Source: an uncultured Sphingobacteriales bacterium (lineage in GTDB: Bacteria > Bacteroidota > Bacteroidia > Chitinophagales > Chitinophagaceae). From it: a stretch of DNA of 64,000 bases. The stretch covers positions 1-64,000 of the forward strand of contig CALKHN010000053.1 in assembly GCA_937991535.1 (NCBI GenBank), read 5' to 3'. Below, piece by piece: positions 25,703 to 34,940 of this stretch. The position numbers were made by a program, and so were the translations under genes. The notes below the pieces were generated by a model. That model saw only the letters and a program-made list of their open reading frames with translations. It was not told where the DNA came from and did no database searches. The first letter of the stretch is position 1; each line of letters begins with the position of its first letter.

Positions 25703-26330
25703 TCAAATAAAATCAGACTGGCAGCGATATAGTCAAAAACTTGAATTGTCACAACGGCTAAATGAACAGCTTATACACAGTATGCTGAAGGAAAGATCGA
25801 GGTCGAGGATCGCTAAGATCAGGCGTGACAATATGCTTTATATGTTTTTAATGATAGTTAACCTCGCGATCCTGGCAGCCATATTCGCTGGCAATCCTTT
25901 TGACTTTAAGTATTCACTGCAGTACATTCCATATGGCATTTTAACAATTGGTGTATTAATGGCCATTGTTTCTCTTTTAAAAAGTTTGCAAAGCCTTAAT
26001 GTGAATTTAAACCACGTAAATCTTGATTTTTTTCTTAAAAAAACAATTGTTGAATTTGAGAAGAACAGGAAAATGGAAAGGTGGTTTGGAATCATTATTG
26101 TGTCGGCAGGTGTTTTAACAGGCTTATCCTTTTTGCCAAATAAACTGGAAAATAAACCGCTGAGTCAGGCATTGATTGAAACGGCTGTTGGTATGGCGGT
26201 AACCGTAGTTATTTATATTATAGCATTTAAACTGGGGGCATTTAAAAACAGAAAGAAAGAAGGTTTTGAAAATGATTTGGAAGAGCTGAATGCGTTGAAA
26301 GCGATTGCTTCGGAATTAAGTGACCAATGA
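25692..26330 (+). CDS. Membrane protein overlapping the ECF sigma gene
   Basis: 212 aa. N-terminal 47 residues are cytosolic, helical and basic (DQIKSDWQRYSQKLELSQRL then MLKERSRSRIAKIRRDN), followed by hydrophobic helices at about 50-70, 80-95, 135-152 and 163-185, and a charged C-tail with ENDLEELNALKAIASELS. The start overlaps the sigma gene by 11 bases. Position and the cytosolic N-terminal helices make an anti-sigma role plausible, but this is inferred from context; no known anti-sigma domain is seen. Confidence 0.8.
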   Translation: MNIDQIKSDWQRYSQKLELSQRLNEQLIHSMLKERSRSRIAKIRRDNMLYMFLMIVNLAILAAIFAGNPFDFKYSLQYIPYGILTIGVLMAIVSLLKSLQSLNVNLNHVNLDFFLKKTIVEFEKNRKMERWFGIIIVSAGVLTGLSFLPNKLENKPLSQALIETAVGMAVTVVIYIIAFKLGAFKNRKKEGFENDLEELNALKAIASELSDQ

Positions 26331-26397
26331 ACCGAAAATACGTATAAAATTAATGTACCTTGGCAATAGTTAAATATCTCTTAGTAAAAAAATATCC

Positions 26398-27018
26398 ATG
26401 AACGGAGCCTCTGCTGAACTCATCATAGCACACACGCAAAAATGGATCGCTGATGTAGTGGTGGGTTGCAATTTTTGCCCCTTTGCAGCGAAAGAGCTAA
26501 AGCGCAACACGGTTCACTACGAAGTGTTGGTGAATGCCAGCATTGTAAGGACTTTGGAAACAATTTTAACTTTGCTTCGCCATTTGGATGACAATAAAAA
26601 TGTAGAAACGTCATTCTTAATACTCCCCGGCAGCTTTCTTTCTTTTGACGCGTATCTTGACCTGGTTAACCTTTCTGAAAAATTACTGGTAAAAGAAAAT
26701 TATGAAGGTATTTACCAGGTTGCGAGCTTTCATCCACAATATAGGTTTGCCGGAACAAGCGATAATGATCCTGCCAACTATACCAATCGCTCTCCGTATG
26801 CTATGTTGCACGTTTTAAGGGAAAACAGTGTGAGCAAAGCGGTAGACGATTACCCGGCTATCAGGGAGGTGCCGGAACGCAACATCGCCTTTACAAAAGA
26901 AAAAGGACTTCGGTATATGCAGCAATTATTAGCCGGAAGTCTCTCAATTCCCGATCCGGGGATACTGTCCGGGAAAAATTTTTCCGGTTTGAAAAATAAG
27001 GGCAATGATGATATTTGA
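26398..27018 (+). CDS. DUF1415 family protein
   Basis: 206 aa, soluble. The family's conserved start is clear: THTQKWIADVVVGCNFCPFAAKEL, with a CxxC pair (CNFC) in GCNFCPFA, then HPQYRFAGTSDNDPANYTNRSPYAM and the C-terminal Met-Leu-His region. Function of DUF1415 is unknown; the invariant CxxC suggests a metal or redox role. It follows the sigma/membrane pair by 68 bases and could be in the same transcript, though it is also widespread alone. The frame is intact and starts at a normal ATG. Confidence 0.9.
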   Translation: MNGASAELIIAHTQKWIADVVVGCNFCPFAAKELKRNTVHYEVLVNASIVRTLETILTLLRHLDDNKNVETSFLILPGSFLSFDAYLDLVNLSEKLLVKENYEGIYQVASFHPQYRFAGTSDNDPANYTNRSPYAMLHVLRENSVSKAVDDYPAIREVPERNIAFTKEKGLRYMQQLLAGSLSIPDPGILSGKNFSGLKNKGNDDI

Positions 27019-27140
27019 ATTCCCGTTGGTATTTTTTCAAATCGGTGTAACACCATTTAAAACAAGCACTCACAGGCATGATCCCGGTTATCCGGTAGGT
27101 CGCAACAGCAAAATATCACTGGCCAATACGCAATTTCTTC

Positions 27141-27743
27141 TTAAAGCTTATACTGGACACCCATTCCAAAAACAGCCAGTGGAAATGTCCTTTCTTTCGT
27201 TAGCCATGATCCGCTATAGGTGTATGAGCCAATAACATCAAGGTGCGGGGCAACTGCGCACCCTACAGTAGACGATACTACAGGTCGGAGTTTGGTTTTG
27301 GAATAGCGATAATGAGCGCCGCCTCCGTTAAGTTCAATAAACCATCCGCCTGTTTCTCTTTTAAAATCCTGGTGTATGTAACGTGGTGCACCGAAATTAA
27401 ACTTATAGCCTGCCATAAGAATTATTGCGCTCACGTTATTGAATTTGCCATCATCAAACGAGCCCCAGAGCGGACCATCGGTTGGCATAGTATGTGTACC
27501 CTTTACGGTAATCACATATTGATTGTAGGCGTCTGCATTTTGCTGCGCATTAAACATCAGTTTGGCATCCATAGCTACCCCTATTGTTGCGGGATAGGAA
27601 AAGCCATTGTAGGAGCCCTGAACATTTATTGCTATCTGGGGTGATTTTGTGGGATAGGGTACTGTTTTTTTAATGATTTGTGACTGCACTGACGTTACAA
27701 AAAACAGAGAGCAGGTGAATCCTAAGTGTAAAAGCTTTTTCAT
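27141..27743 (-). CDS. Hypothetical outer-membrane-associated protein
   Basis: 200 aa. MKKLLHLGFTCSLFFVTSVQSQ is a signal peptide cut after Ser-Gln. The mature part alternates short strands rich in Gly, Tyr, Phe and ends in GMGVQYKL, so it ends like a small outer-membrane beta-barrel (terminal residue L after aromatic K, a weak C-terminal barrel signature). Strands recognisable: AINVQGSYNGFSYPATIGVAMDA, AIILMAGYKFNFGAP, GGWFIELNGGGAHYRYSKT, LDVIGSYTYSGSWL, FPLAVFGMGVQYKL. I do not recognise the family. It is convergent with DUF1415. Confidence 0.72.
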   Translation of the reverse strand: MKKLLHLGFTCSLFFVTSVQSQIIKKTVPYPTKSPQIAINVQGSYNGFSYPATIGVAMDAKLMFNAQQNADAYNQYVITVKGTHTMPTDGPLWGSFDDGKFNNVSAIILMAGYKFNFGAPRYIHQDFKRETGGWFIELNGGGAHYRYSKTKLRPVVSSTVGCAVAPHLDVIGSYTYSGSWLTKERTFPLAVFGMGVQYKL

Positions 27744-28031
27744 TGCGTAAAATTTGGTTGAAACAAAAAGGCTTTTCCGCTTTATATCCGGATCATTTAA
27801 TTTGCTGTTGTGCAGGTGTTAAATGATCATAGAATTAGGATTTTCATCATTGTTCATAGGAGGTGGACGATCTGAACCCAAAAATATAAGGATAATTCCG
27901 CGCCTACGGCATTTTTCGGTGAACCATACCATTGCTTCGGTGAACGGTCAAAATAAAGCGATTTTGGAAAAGACAGGCACGTGCTGTAACAAGGCTGTGT
28001 TGAAAATTGACCGGAGCCAGCACTTAAATAA
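27744..28031. other. Gene-free region, possible decayed or repeated sequence
   Basis: About 290 bases. Both strands stay open for 60-80 codons between 27823 and 28068 (plus frame 27823-28068; minus frame 27854-28042), with no recognisable domain. Sequences such as CGCCTACGGCATTTTTCGG near 27900 look like conserved, possibly repeated DNA rather than random spacer. I call neither frame a gene. Confidence 0.3.
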
Positions 28032-28949
28032 TTATTTACCAAAATGCGCTCTCATTACCCTGGGATAATCGGCCAACGCTATATCGGGTTCGGCAATTTC
28101 GGGATGCCATAATTTCTCCCATTCAAAGCTGTAATAACCTTTGTATTTTTCCTTCCTTAAAAGATCTATCGCTTCAAATACGGGAACTTCACCCCGCCCT
28201 AAAAGTGCGTATTGTAATTTCCCATCAACCGGTTTGCCATCCTTAATATGGGTATGAAGGATGTATTTCTTTAATTTTTGATATACTTCCACGGGTGATT
28301 CTTTGGTAACTGACCACATGTTGGCAATATCCCAAACCAGTCCCGTATGTGCGTGTGCAGCATGCTGCATAATTTTTTGAAGGTCGTTGCCTTTAACCAG
28401 GTCGCCATGGGTTTCCATTAACACCGTTACTTTGCTACCCTTCGAAAAATCACCCAATTCCAATAAACCTTTTGTAATCAGATCTATTGTTGCATTTCTA
28501 TCCTGCCCTTTTGGAAAATTATTGGGGAATACTCTCACAAAAGGGCAATCTATTTCCTCTGCCAGTTCAATAAACCGGCGGGCTTCATCCATATTTTTTA
28601 TTCTTTCCGGTCCTTCAGCAAAATGCAGGTTGGCTGAAGAACCCAGTCCAACAAAGTTTAATTTTTTCTCTTTCATCAGCGCCAGGGTTGCCTTTTTATT
28701 TTGCATGCTGCTGAATGCGGAGCATTTGGTAAGATCCAGTTCGCGTTGTATGCCTCTTATTTCGATGCCTTTATATTGATGTGTTGCCGCAAAATCAACA
28801 ATTTCTTTAAAGCTCCAGTCTGGGCAGCCAAGTGTGGAAAAAGACAGCAACGGGTAATCCTTTTTTTTATCCAGGGAAAAACCGGTAATAGATGTTCCCA
28901 ATAATACAGCGGATGTGTTCAAAAATTTCCTGCGGGTAAATTGATTCAT
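28032..28949 (-). CDS. Sugar phosphate isomerase/epimerase (xylose isomerase-like TIM barrel)
   Basis: 305 aa from ATG 28949. MNQFTRRKFLNTSAVLLGTSITGF is a Tat-type signal (RRKFL followed by a hydrophobic stretch), so the folded protein is exported. The body is an AP endonuclease 2-type TIM barrel: PLLSFSTLGCPDWSFKEIVDFA, KGIEIRGIQRELDL, FVRVFPNNFPKG, VLMETHGDLVKGNDL (metal ligand Glu), GLVWDIANMW (ligand Asp), YILHTHIKDGKPV (ligand His) and YYSFEWEKLWHPE (ligand Glu), so the divalent-metal site is intact. Likely acts on sugars or inositol-like compounds. It lies right behind hutU (85-base gap), possibly in one transcript, with no clear biochemical link. Confidence 0.88.
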   Translation of the reverse strand: MNQFTRRKFLNTSAVLLGTSITGFSLDKKKDYPLLSFSTLGCPDWSFKEIVDFAATHQYKGIEIRGIQRELDLTKCSAFSSMQNKKATLALMKEKKLNFVGLGSSANLHFAEGPERIKNMDEARRFIELAEEIDCPFVRVFPNNFPKGQDRNATIDLITKGLLELGDFSKGSKVTVLMETHGDLVKGNDLQKIMQHAAHAHTGLVWDIANMWSVTKESPVEVYQKLKKYILHTHIKDGKPVDGKLQYALLGRGEVPVFEAIDLLRKEKYKGYYSFEWEKLWHPEIAEPDIALADYPRVMRAHFGK

Positions 28950-29034
28950 AAAAAGACATTTATTTCGTTCGTTTTGGATATAAATATAGGTATTGGATAT
29001 GACAGATGACGGGCAATGGCTAAGTGTTAAGAAC

Positions 29035-30750
29035 CTAAAACGATCCAATTCTATCGTTTATATCTAAGTGATTGGCTTTTGCGGTTTCTTTGGCCGTTTC
29101 ATACCCGGCATCCGCATGCCGGATTACTCCTATGCCCGGATCATTCCTCAGCACTCTTTTTAATCTTTGTTCCGCATCATAGCTGCCATCAGCTACAATA
29201 ACCATTCCCGCGTGAATACTATATCCCATTCCAACGCCACCTCCATGGTGCAGGCTCACCCAGCTTGCTCCGGCTGCCGTATTTACCAGTGCATTTAAAA
29301 TTGGCCAGTCGGCCACCGCATCGCTGCCATCCGGCATCGCTTCAGTTTCGCGATTAGGACTTGCCACGGAACCGGTATCCAGGTGATCGCGTCCAATAAC
29401 CACAGGTGCTTTTAGCTTTCCGGCATGCACCAGTTCATTAAAAGCTACCCCGGCCTTTTCCCTTTCACCCTGCCCTAACCAGCAGATGCGCGCCGGCAAA
29501 CCCTGGAAAGCGATTTTTTGTTGTGCAAGATCAAGCCAGCGGATCAGCGATTTATTTTGGGGAAACAGTTCACGAATTTTATCATCCGTAACTTTTATAT
29601 CATGCGGGTCGCCGCTAAGCGCCGCCCACCTAAAAGGTCCCTTGCCTTCACAAAAAAGGGGGCGAATATAAGCAGGTACAAAACCAGGAAAATCAAAGCA
29701 ACGGCCGGGTTTAAAATTCACCGAAGACGTAGGTTCTTTTTGCTCATATTCCTGCGCCCTGGCTCTGATGTTATTGCCGTAATCAAAAGCAACAGCGCCT
29801 TTATCCATCAGTTGTAACATGAGTTGCACATGCAGGTACATGCTTTCATAACTTTTCTGCAGGTATTCCTCCGGGTTGGTTTTTCTCAGCACATTTGCCT
29901 GTTCGTTGGTAAGGGTGTGCGGTATGTAGCCTACCAGCGGGTCGTGGGCAGAAGTTTGATCGGTAAGTGTATCGGGGATGATATTGCGTTCGTGCAATCG
30001 TTGTAACAAATGAACCGCATTGCATAAGATGCCAATGCTTTTTCCTGTTCCTTCTGCTTTATATTTTACCGCCTGATCAATTGCTTCATCAATATTCGTG
30101 TATTTTTCGTCGAGATACTGTGTTTCCATACGCTTGCTTATTCTCCATTCTTCCACTTCGGCAACAAGTGCTGTACCTCCATTCATGGTAATCGCCAGAG
30201 GTTGTGCTCCGCCCATGCCACCCAGGCCTGCCGTTACATTAAGCGTTCCCTTTAATGTGTTGTTGAAATGTTTTTCAGCGATTGCCGAATACGTTTCATA
30301 AGTTCCCTGCACAATACCCTGGCTGCCAATATAGATCCATGAACCTGCCGTCATTTGTCCGTACATCATCAGCCCCTTTTTTTCAAGTTCATCAAAATGC
30401 TCCCATGTGGCCCATTTGGGTACAAGCTGTGTATTGCTAATGAGTATCCGTGGCGCATCTTTGTGTGTTTTTAGAATGCCGGCAGCTTTGCCGGATTGTA
30501 TTAAAAGCGTTTCATCATTTTCTAAAATTTTCAAAGCCCTGATGATCTGGTCAAGCGATTCGAAATTCCTGGCGGCTTTCCCGCGTCCGCCATATACAAT
30601 CAGGTCCTCCGGTCGTTCCGCTACTTCGGGGTTCAGGTTGTTAAGCAGCATTCTTAATGCCGCTTCCTGTATCCAGCCTTTGCAGGTAATGGTAACGCCT
30701 GTAGGGGTGCTGTATTTTACCGGATCGTAGTAATGATAATTGGTTGACAT
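29035..30750 (-). CDS. hutU: Urocanate hydratase
   Basis: 571 aa, second enzyme of histidine degradation; adds water across the imidazole ring of urocanate using tightly bound NAD+ and gives imidazolone propionate. Landmarks: NTQLVPKWATWEHFDELEKKG near the N-terminus, the NAD+ site GLGGMGGAQPLAITMNGG, KAEGTGKSIGILCNAVHLLQ, FVPAYIRPLFCEGKGPFRW and PARICWLGQGER. The C-terminus RIGSF-type end with DHLDTGSVASPNRETEAM is typical. Length close to the usual 550-560. It follows hutH (110-base gap) on the same strand. hutI and hutG are not in this window. Confidence 0.96.
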   Translation of the reverse strand: MSTNYHYYDPVKYSTPTGVTITCKGWIQEAALRMLLNNLNPEVAERPEDLIVYGGRGKAARNFESLDQIIRALKILENDETLLIQSGKAAGILKTHKDAPRILISNTQLVPKWATWEHFDELEKKGLMMYGQMTAGSWIYIGSQGIVQGTYETYSAIAEKHFNNTLKGTLNVTAGLGGMGGAQPLAITMNGGTALVAEVEEWRISKRMETQYLDEKYTNIDEAIDQAVKYKAEGTGKSIGILCNAVHLLQRLHERNIIPDTLTDQTSAHDPLVGYIPHTLTNEQANVLRKTNPEEYLQKSYESMYLHVQLMLQLMDKGAVAFDYGNNIRARAQEYEQKEPTSSVNFKPGRCFDFPGFVPAYIRPLFCEGKGPFRWAALSGDPHDIKVTDDKIRELFPQNKSLIRWLDLAQQKIAFQGLPARICWLGQGEREKAGVAFNELVHAGKLKAPVVIGRDHLDTGSVASPNRETEAMPDGSDAVADWPILNALVNTAAGASWVSLHHGGGVGMGYSIHAGMVIVADGSYDAEQRLKRVLRNDPGIGVIRHADAGYETAKETAKANHLDINDRIGSF

Positions 30751-30860
30751 ACAGGTGATATTTTTTAATTCAATAAGGCTTGCAACAGAAGTGAAGTATT
30801 TCCAGCCATATGTGCGGTCATCTTTTTTCTCTCAATGAAATAAATTAGATTGAGCCTGCT

Positions 30861-32369
30861 TCAAATGTTGATCCAGCCATCTAAGTCACGGTTAAGAAAT
30901 ACAACAGCTTTTATCATGTCATCGTGCAATACTCTGTCTTTCATATTAAAAGATACTTCTTTCCGAAACGTGGCAACTACTTCTTCTACAATATTTGAAC
31001 TTTTTAGCGGACGGCGAAATTCCAGTGCCTGCACCGCGCTGAGCAATTCAATGGCCAATACTTTTTCTACATTATCAATAATGCGCAAACATTTTGTAGC
31101 TGCATTTGCCCCCATACTTACATGATCCTCCTGGTTGTTGGAAGAAGATATGGAATCTACTGATGCGGGGGTACACAATTGCTTGTTTTCACTTACAATA
31201 CCGGCGGCAGTATATTGCGGGATCATAAAGCCGGAATGCAGCCCCGGGTTTGTAACCAGGAACAATGGCAATCCGCGCTGGCCGCTGATGAGCTGATAAA
31301 TACGCCGCTCAGAAATATTAGCGAGTTCACTCATGGCGATGCCCAGGAAATCAAGCGTTAATGCAAGTGGCTGTCCGTGGAAATTGCCACCACTTAACAC
31401 CAGTTCTTCCTCCGGAAAAATATTGGGATTATCTGTAACGGAATTGATCTCCCGCAGAAAAACCTGCTTTACGTACTCAAAAGTATCTTTGGTAGCACCA
31501 TGCACCTGTGGTACGCAACGAAAAGAATAAGGGTCCTGAACCTGCTGTTTTTGAGCAGTGGCTATTTTGCTCCCTGCTATATAGTTGCGGATGATTGCTG
31601 CAGTGGCTCCCTGACCGGCATGCGGACGAATCTCCTGTATTTTTTCATGAAAAGGCTCAATTGTGCAATTAAACGCATCAAATGAAATGGCAGTAATAAG
31701 ATCTGCCCATTGTATCAATCTGGCCGCTTTCACCAGGCTATACATTCCATACGCTGTCATAAATTGTGTTCCGTTGATCAATGCCAACCCCTCTTTGCTC
31801 TGCAGGTGTATAGGCTTCCACCCTATTTTTTCCCATGCTTCATTTGTTTTCATTTTTTTATCGTTGTACCAGACTTCGCCAAGGCCTATCAGCGGTAAAC
31901 TCATATGGCTGAGTGGCGCAAGATCGCCGGAGGCCCCCAGTGAGCCCTGGGTATAAATTACCGGTAATACATTATTGTTGTGCATGTCCATCAGCCGCTT
32001 TACCGTATCAACCTGCACACCTGAATAACCATAGCTCAAAGATTTTATTTTGAGCGCCAGCATCAGCTTTACAATGGGTTTAGGTACTTCTTCCCCCAGA
32101 CCGCACGCATGCGACATCAGCAGGTTAGCCTGCAACTGTTCTATCTGTTCATTACTGATGGCCACATCCTGCAAAAAGCCAAAACCGGTATTGATACCAT
32201 AATACAACTGATCATTTTTCTCCAGCAACCGGGTAAGGTAGCTGCGGCACCTGGTTATACGTTCATGGGAATCAAAAGTAATGGATATATCCTGACTGTA
32301 TTCCAGCAGGTGCTTCACCTGGTCAAAGCTAAGCTGGCTACTGTCTATAGGAAGGTAGTTGTAACTCAT
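30861..32369 (-). CDS. hutH: Histidine ammonia-lyase
   Basis: 502 aa from ATG 32369; the frame is open to 32426, but the later start is at the usual position. First enzyme of histidine degradation: removes ammonia from histidine to give urocanate. The MIO cofactor forms from the Ala-Ser-Gly in QGSLGASGDLAPLSHM (near residue 145). Other signatures: YGINTGFGFLQDVAISNEQ (near 55), QDPYSFRCVPQVHGA (near 290) and SGNFHGQPLALTLDFL. hutU follows on the same strand. A terminator of the upstream phosphomutase gene separates the two transcripts. Confidence 0.97.
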   Translation of the reverse strand: MSYNYLPIDSSQLSFDQVKHLLEYSQDISITFDSHERITRCRSYLTRLLEKNDQLYYGINTGFGFLQDVAISNEQIEQLQANLLMSHACGLGEEVPKPIVKLMLALKIKSLSYGYSGVQVDTVKRLMDMHNNNVLPVIYTQGSLGASGDLAPLSHMSLPLIGLGEVWYNDKKMKTNEAWEKIGWKPIHLQSKEGLALINGTQFMTAYGMYSLVKAARLIQWADLITAISFDAFNCTIEPFHEKIQEIRPHAGQGATAAIIRNYIAGSKIATAQKQQVQDPYSFRCVPQVHGATKDTFEYVKQVFLREINSVTDNPNIFPEEELVLSGGNFHGQPLALTLDFLGIAMSELANISERRIYQLISGQRGLPLFLVTNPGLHSGFMIPQYTAAGIVSENKQLCTPASVDSISSSNNQEDHVSMGANAATKCLRIIDNVEKVLAIELLSAVQALEFRRPLKSSNIVEEVVATFRKEVSFNMKDRVLHDDMIKAVVFLNRDLDGWINI

Positions 32370-32465
32370 GCTCGTATTTTTAATTGGCGGGTTAGATGAT
32401 CGGGGTATTGGCTGATTGATTGGCAACTTTTGTGAACTGAAACAGCTTACATCGCATCACATAAA

Positions 32466-32502
32466 AAAACCGTGTTGCTTCAGTAAAGCGTTACACGGTT
32501 TT
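32466..32502 (-). terminator. Terminator of the phosphomutase transcript
   Basis: AAAACCGTGT (32466-32475) and ACACGGTTTT (32493-32502) form a 10-bp stem. On the minus strand the stem ends in seven T. It lies between the phosphomutase stop and the hutH start, so hutH starts a new transcript. Confidence 0.75.
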
Positions 32503-32533
32503 AAACAATCAGTTTCTATTTTTCCAGAACCTA

Positions 32534-34279
32534 TCACAACTTTAAATCCGTGATAATGCTTTGTATGCGCTGATCCAGTTCCGCACTCACTTTATCAAAA
32601 TCAGCCGCGCTTCCAAGTTTGGTGTTTACGCTGAAATAAAACTTTATTTTAGGCTCTGTGCCGGAAGGCCTTGCAGAAATCTTGCTGCCATCTTCCAGTA
32701 TAAACTGCAATACGTTTGATTTTGGTAGTTTGATCTCCCACTCCTCTCCCGTTATGAGATTTTTGCCTCTCCGCAGTTCATAGTCCAGCAATTGCACCAC
32801 GGGTGAACCATTGATGGTTTTGGGTGTGTTCTTTCTGAACGATTCCATCATTTCAGCTATTTCCTCTTGTCCGCGCATACCTTTTTTGGTAATGGAAATA
32901 AGATGCTCCTTATAAAATCCATACTGCACATAGAGGTCAATCAATTTTTCAAAAAGACTCCTCCCTTTATTTTTTTCGTAAGCGGCCATTTCGCTAAGTA
33001 TAGCCACGGCGCTTACGGCATCCTTATCTCTGAGTTTGGAACCTACCATTAAGCCATAGCTTTCTTCGCCGCCGATTATATAATTTTCACTACTTTCTTT
33101 TTCTTTGATCAGCTCTGCGATCCATTTAAAGCCGGTGAGCACGTCATAGCAGGTTACGTTATTTCCTTTGGCAATGCGATTGATCATATCGGTGGTAACG
33201 ATGGTTTTTACCACCATATCATTTGCCCTTGCGATACCCTTGGATTTGCGGGCTTCTATGAGATAATTAAATGCCAGGACGGCCGTTTGGTTACCATTTA
33301 CCAGCACCCAGTTGCCTTTAGGATCCTTAACAGCAATACCTACCCTGTCGGCATCGGGGTCGGTTCCCAAAAGAATATCTGCATCTATTGTCTTGGCTTT
33401 TTCTAATCCAATGCTCATCGCCTCACTTTCTTCAGGGTTGGGATAAACTACCGTTGGGAAATTACCATCCGGCTTCGCCTGTTCTTCCACGATAGTAACA
33501 TTGGTAAAGCCGTATCTTTTCAGCAATTCGGGTACCAGCATTATTCCTGTGCCGTGTATGGGAGTGTATACAATTTTGAGATCGTGCTGTTTGGCAATCA
33601 CTTCAGGGTATACACTCAGTTCCTTAGCCATCTGCCAGTACGCCTCATCCATGTCTTTGCCAATAAGCCGTATCCGGGTTTTATCTCCGTCTTCCTGCGC
33701 GGCAGGCTGGCTCCATTTCACGTCGTCAACAGAAACAATTTTATCTACTTCGGCAATTACATTCTTATCGTGTGGCGGAACCAATTGTCCCCCATCGTTC
33801 CAGTAGGCCTTATAACCATTGTATTCTTTGGGGTTGTGAGACGCAGTACATACTACACCTCCCTGGCATCCCAAATGGCGTATGGCAAATGACAGCTCAG
33901 GGGTAGGCCGTAACGATTCAAACAAAAAAACCTTTATGCCATTGGCGGCCATTACGTTTGCAGTGATCTCGGCAAAGCTGCGGCTGTTGTTGCGGCTATC
34001 GTGTGCTACGGCAACTCTTATTTCACCTCCGGGATAGGTTTTCTTTAAATAATTTGCATAGCCTTGTGTAGCCATCCCAATCGTATACCTGTTGATGCGG
34101 TTGGTGCCCACTCCCATGATGCCTCTTAATCCGCCGGTTCCGAATTCAAGATTGCGATAAAAGGCTTCTGTTAGTTCATCCGGATTTTCTGCTTCCAGTT
34201 TTTTTATTTCATTTTTGGTGGCTTCATCAAAAGAACCGTTGAGCCACACATTTACCCTGTCTTTAATTTTGGTGTCCAT
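32534..34279 (-). CDS. Phospho-sugar mutase (phosphoglucomutase/phosphomannomutase family)
   Basis: 581 aa from ATG 34279. Alpha-D-phosphohexomutase that moves phosphate between C1 and C6 of hexoses. All four signature loops are intact: catalytic Ser in VCTASHNPKEYNGYK (near residue 146), Mg2+ site GTDPDADRVGIAV (near 305), sugar-binding GGEESYGLMVG (near 400) and phosphate-binding SGTEPKIKFYF near the C-terminus. The N-terminus has GTGGLRGIMG. The longer Bacteroidota form (about 580 aa) usually makes glucose 1-phosphate. The PRTase gene lies 76 bases upstream on the same strand. Confidence 0.95.
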   Translation of the reverse strand: MDTKIKDRVNVWLNGSFDEATKNEIKKLEAENPDELTEAFYRNLEFGTGGLRGIMGVGTNRINRYTIGMATQGYANYLKKTYPGGEIRVAVAHDSRNNSRSFAEITANVMAANGIKVFLFESLRPTPELSFAIRHLGCQGGVVCTASHNPKEYNGYKAYWNDGGQLVPPHDKNVIAEVDKIVSVDDVKWSQPAAQEDGDKTRIRLIGKDMDEAYWQMAKELSVYPEVIAKQHDLKIVYTPIHGTGIMLVPELLKRYGFTNVTIVEEQAKPDGNFPTVVYPNPEESEAMSIGLEKAKTIDADILLGTDPDADRVGIAVKDPKGNWVLVNGNQTAVLAFNYLIEARKSKGIARANDMVVKTIVTTDMINRIAKGNNVTCYDVLTGFKWIAELIKEKESSENYIIGGEESYGLMVGSKLRDKDAVSAVAILSEMAAYEKNKGRSLFEKLIDLYVQYGFYKEHLISITKKGMRGQEEIAEMMESFRKNTPKTINGSPVVQLLDYELRRGKNLITGEEWEIKLPKSNVLQFILEDGSKISARPSGTEPKIKFYFSVNTKLGSAADFDKVSAELDQRIQSIITDLKL

Positions 34280-34355
34280 ATATTGTATGTCATTATAGTT
34301 TGCAATCAATTTATGCATATTTCCCGAATTCCGGAGAAGCCGGTAACCCATCAAA

Positions 34356-34850
34356 TTATTCGAGCCAGGCGCCGGTAATATTTTCGCCTTCTACTTCTAC
34401 AAAAATATGTTCCTGCAAAGTAGTGGCAACAGCATAACCCACATAGTCGGTATGCACGGGAAAGGTTTTATGCGTTCTGTCTACCAGTGCAAGGGTTTGA
34501 ATTTTTTTTGGCTGGTCCTGCAAAAATGGTTTTAAGGCATATAACATGGTTTTTCCACTATTGGCTACGTCATCTACCACTATCACTACAGCGTCATCAA
34601 AATTTTTGCTGATGCTTACTGTAATTTTTCCGGGTCGTCTTTTATCATCTACTGCGATATCCATCACTTCAATATGTCCTTTAAAAGTGGTACTCAGCAA
34701 TTGCTTCAGCTTTCTGGCAATTACCACCCCATTTTCCCTGATGCCGGCCAGCACCAACTGCTCTTCTCCGGTATTTCGCTCCGCTATTTCAAAGGCCATC
34801 CGCTGAAGTTTTTTGGCTATTTGTTCCTGTGTAAGAATATAATTCTTCAT
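34356..34850 (-). CDS. Phosphoribosyltransferase (PyrR-like)
   Basis: 164 aa type I phosphoribosyltransferase. The PRPP loop is VVIVVDDVANSGKTMLYAL (the two adjacent Asp and the SGKT), the hood segment is ITQEQIAKKLQRMAFEIAER-like at the N-terminus (QEQIAKKLQRMAFEIAERN), and the catalytic loop region is near GIRENGVVIARKLKQ. Members convert a nucleobase with PRPP or, as PyrR, bind pyr RNA; the specificity is not readable. Preceded by a good promoter; likely cotranscribed with the phosphomutase downstream. Confidence 0.9.
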   Translation of the reverse strand: MKNYILTQEQIAKKLQRMAFEIAERNTGEEQLVLAGIRENGVVIARKLKQLLSTTFKGHIEVMDIAVDDKRRPGKITVSISKNFDDAVVIVVDDVANSGKTMLYALKPFLQDQPKKIQTLALVDRTHKTFPVHTDYVGYAVATTLQEHIFVEVEGENITGAWLE

Positions 34851-34870
34851 TCGCTAATTATTAATCTTAC

Positions 34871-34901
34871 CAAAACTAAGCGGTATTAACGAATAAAACA
34901 A
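34871..34901 (-). promoter_or_regulatory. Bacteroidota-type promoter of the PRTase-phosphomutase transcript
   Basis: Minus strand: TTG (complement of 34899-34901), 20 bases, TAGTTTTG (complement of 34871-34878), 20 bases before the ATG. A plus-strand TATCTTAG near 34919-34926 may serve the divergent iron-sulfur gene. Confidence 0.6.
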
Positions 34902-34940
34902 TTCGTACTAAACATCTTATCTTAGCGTTACAACTATGTT

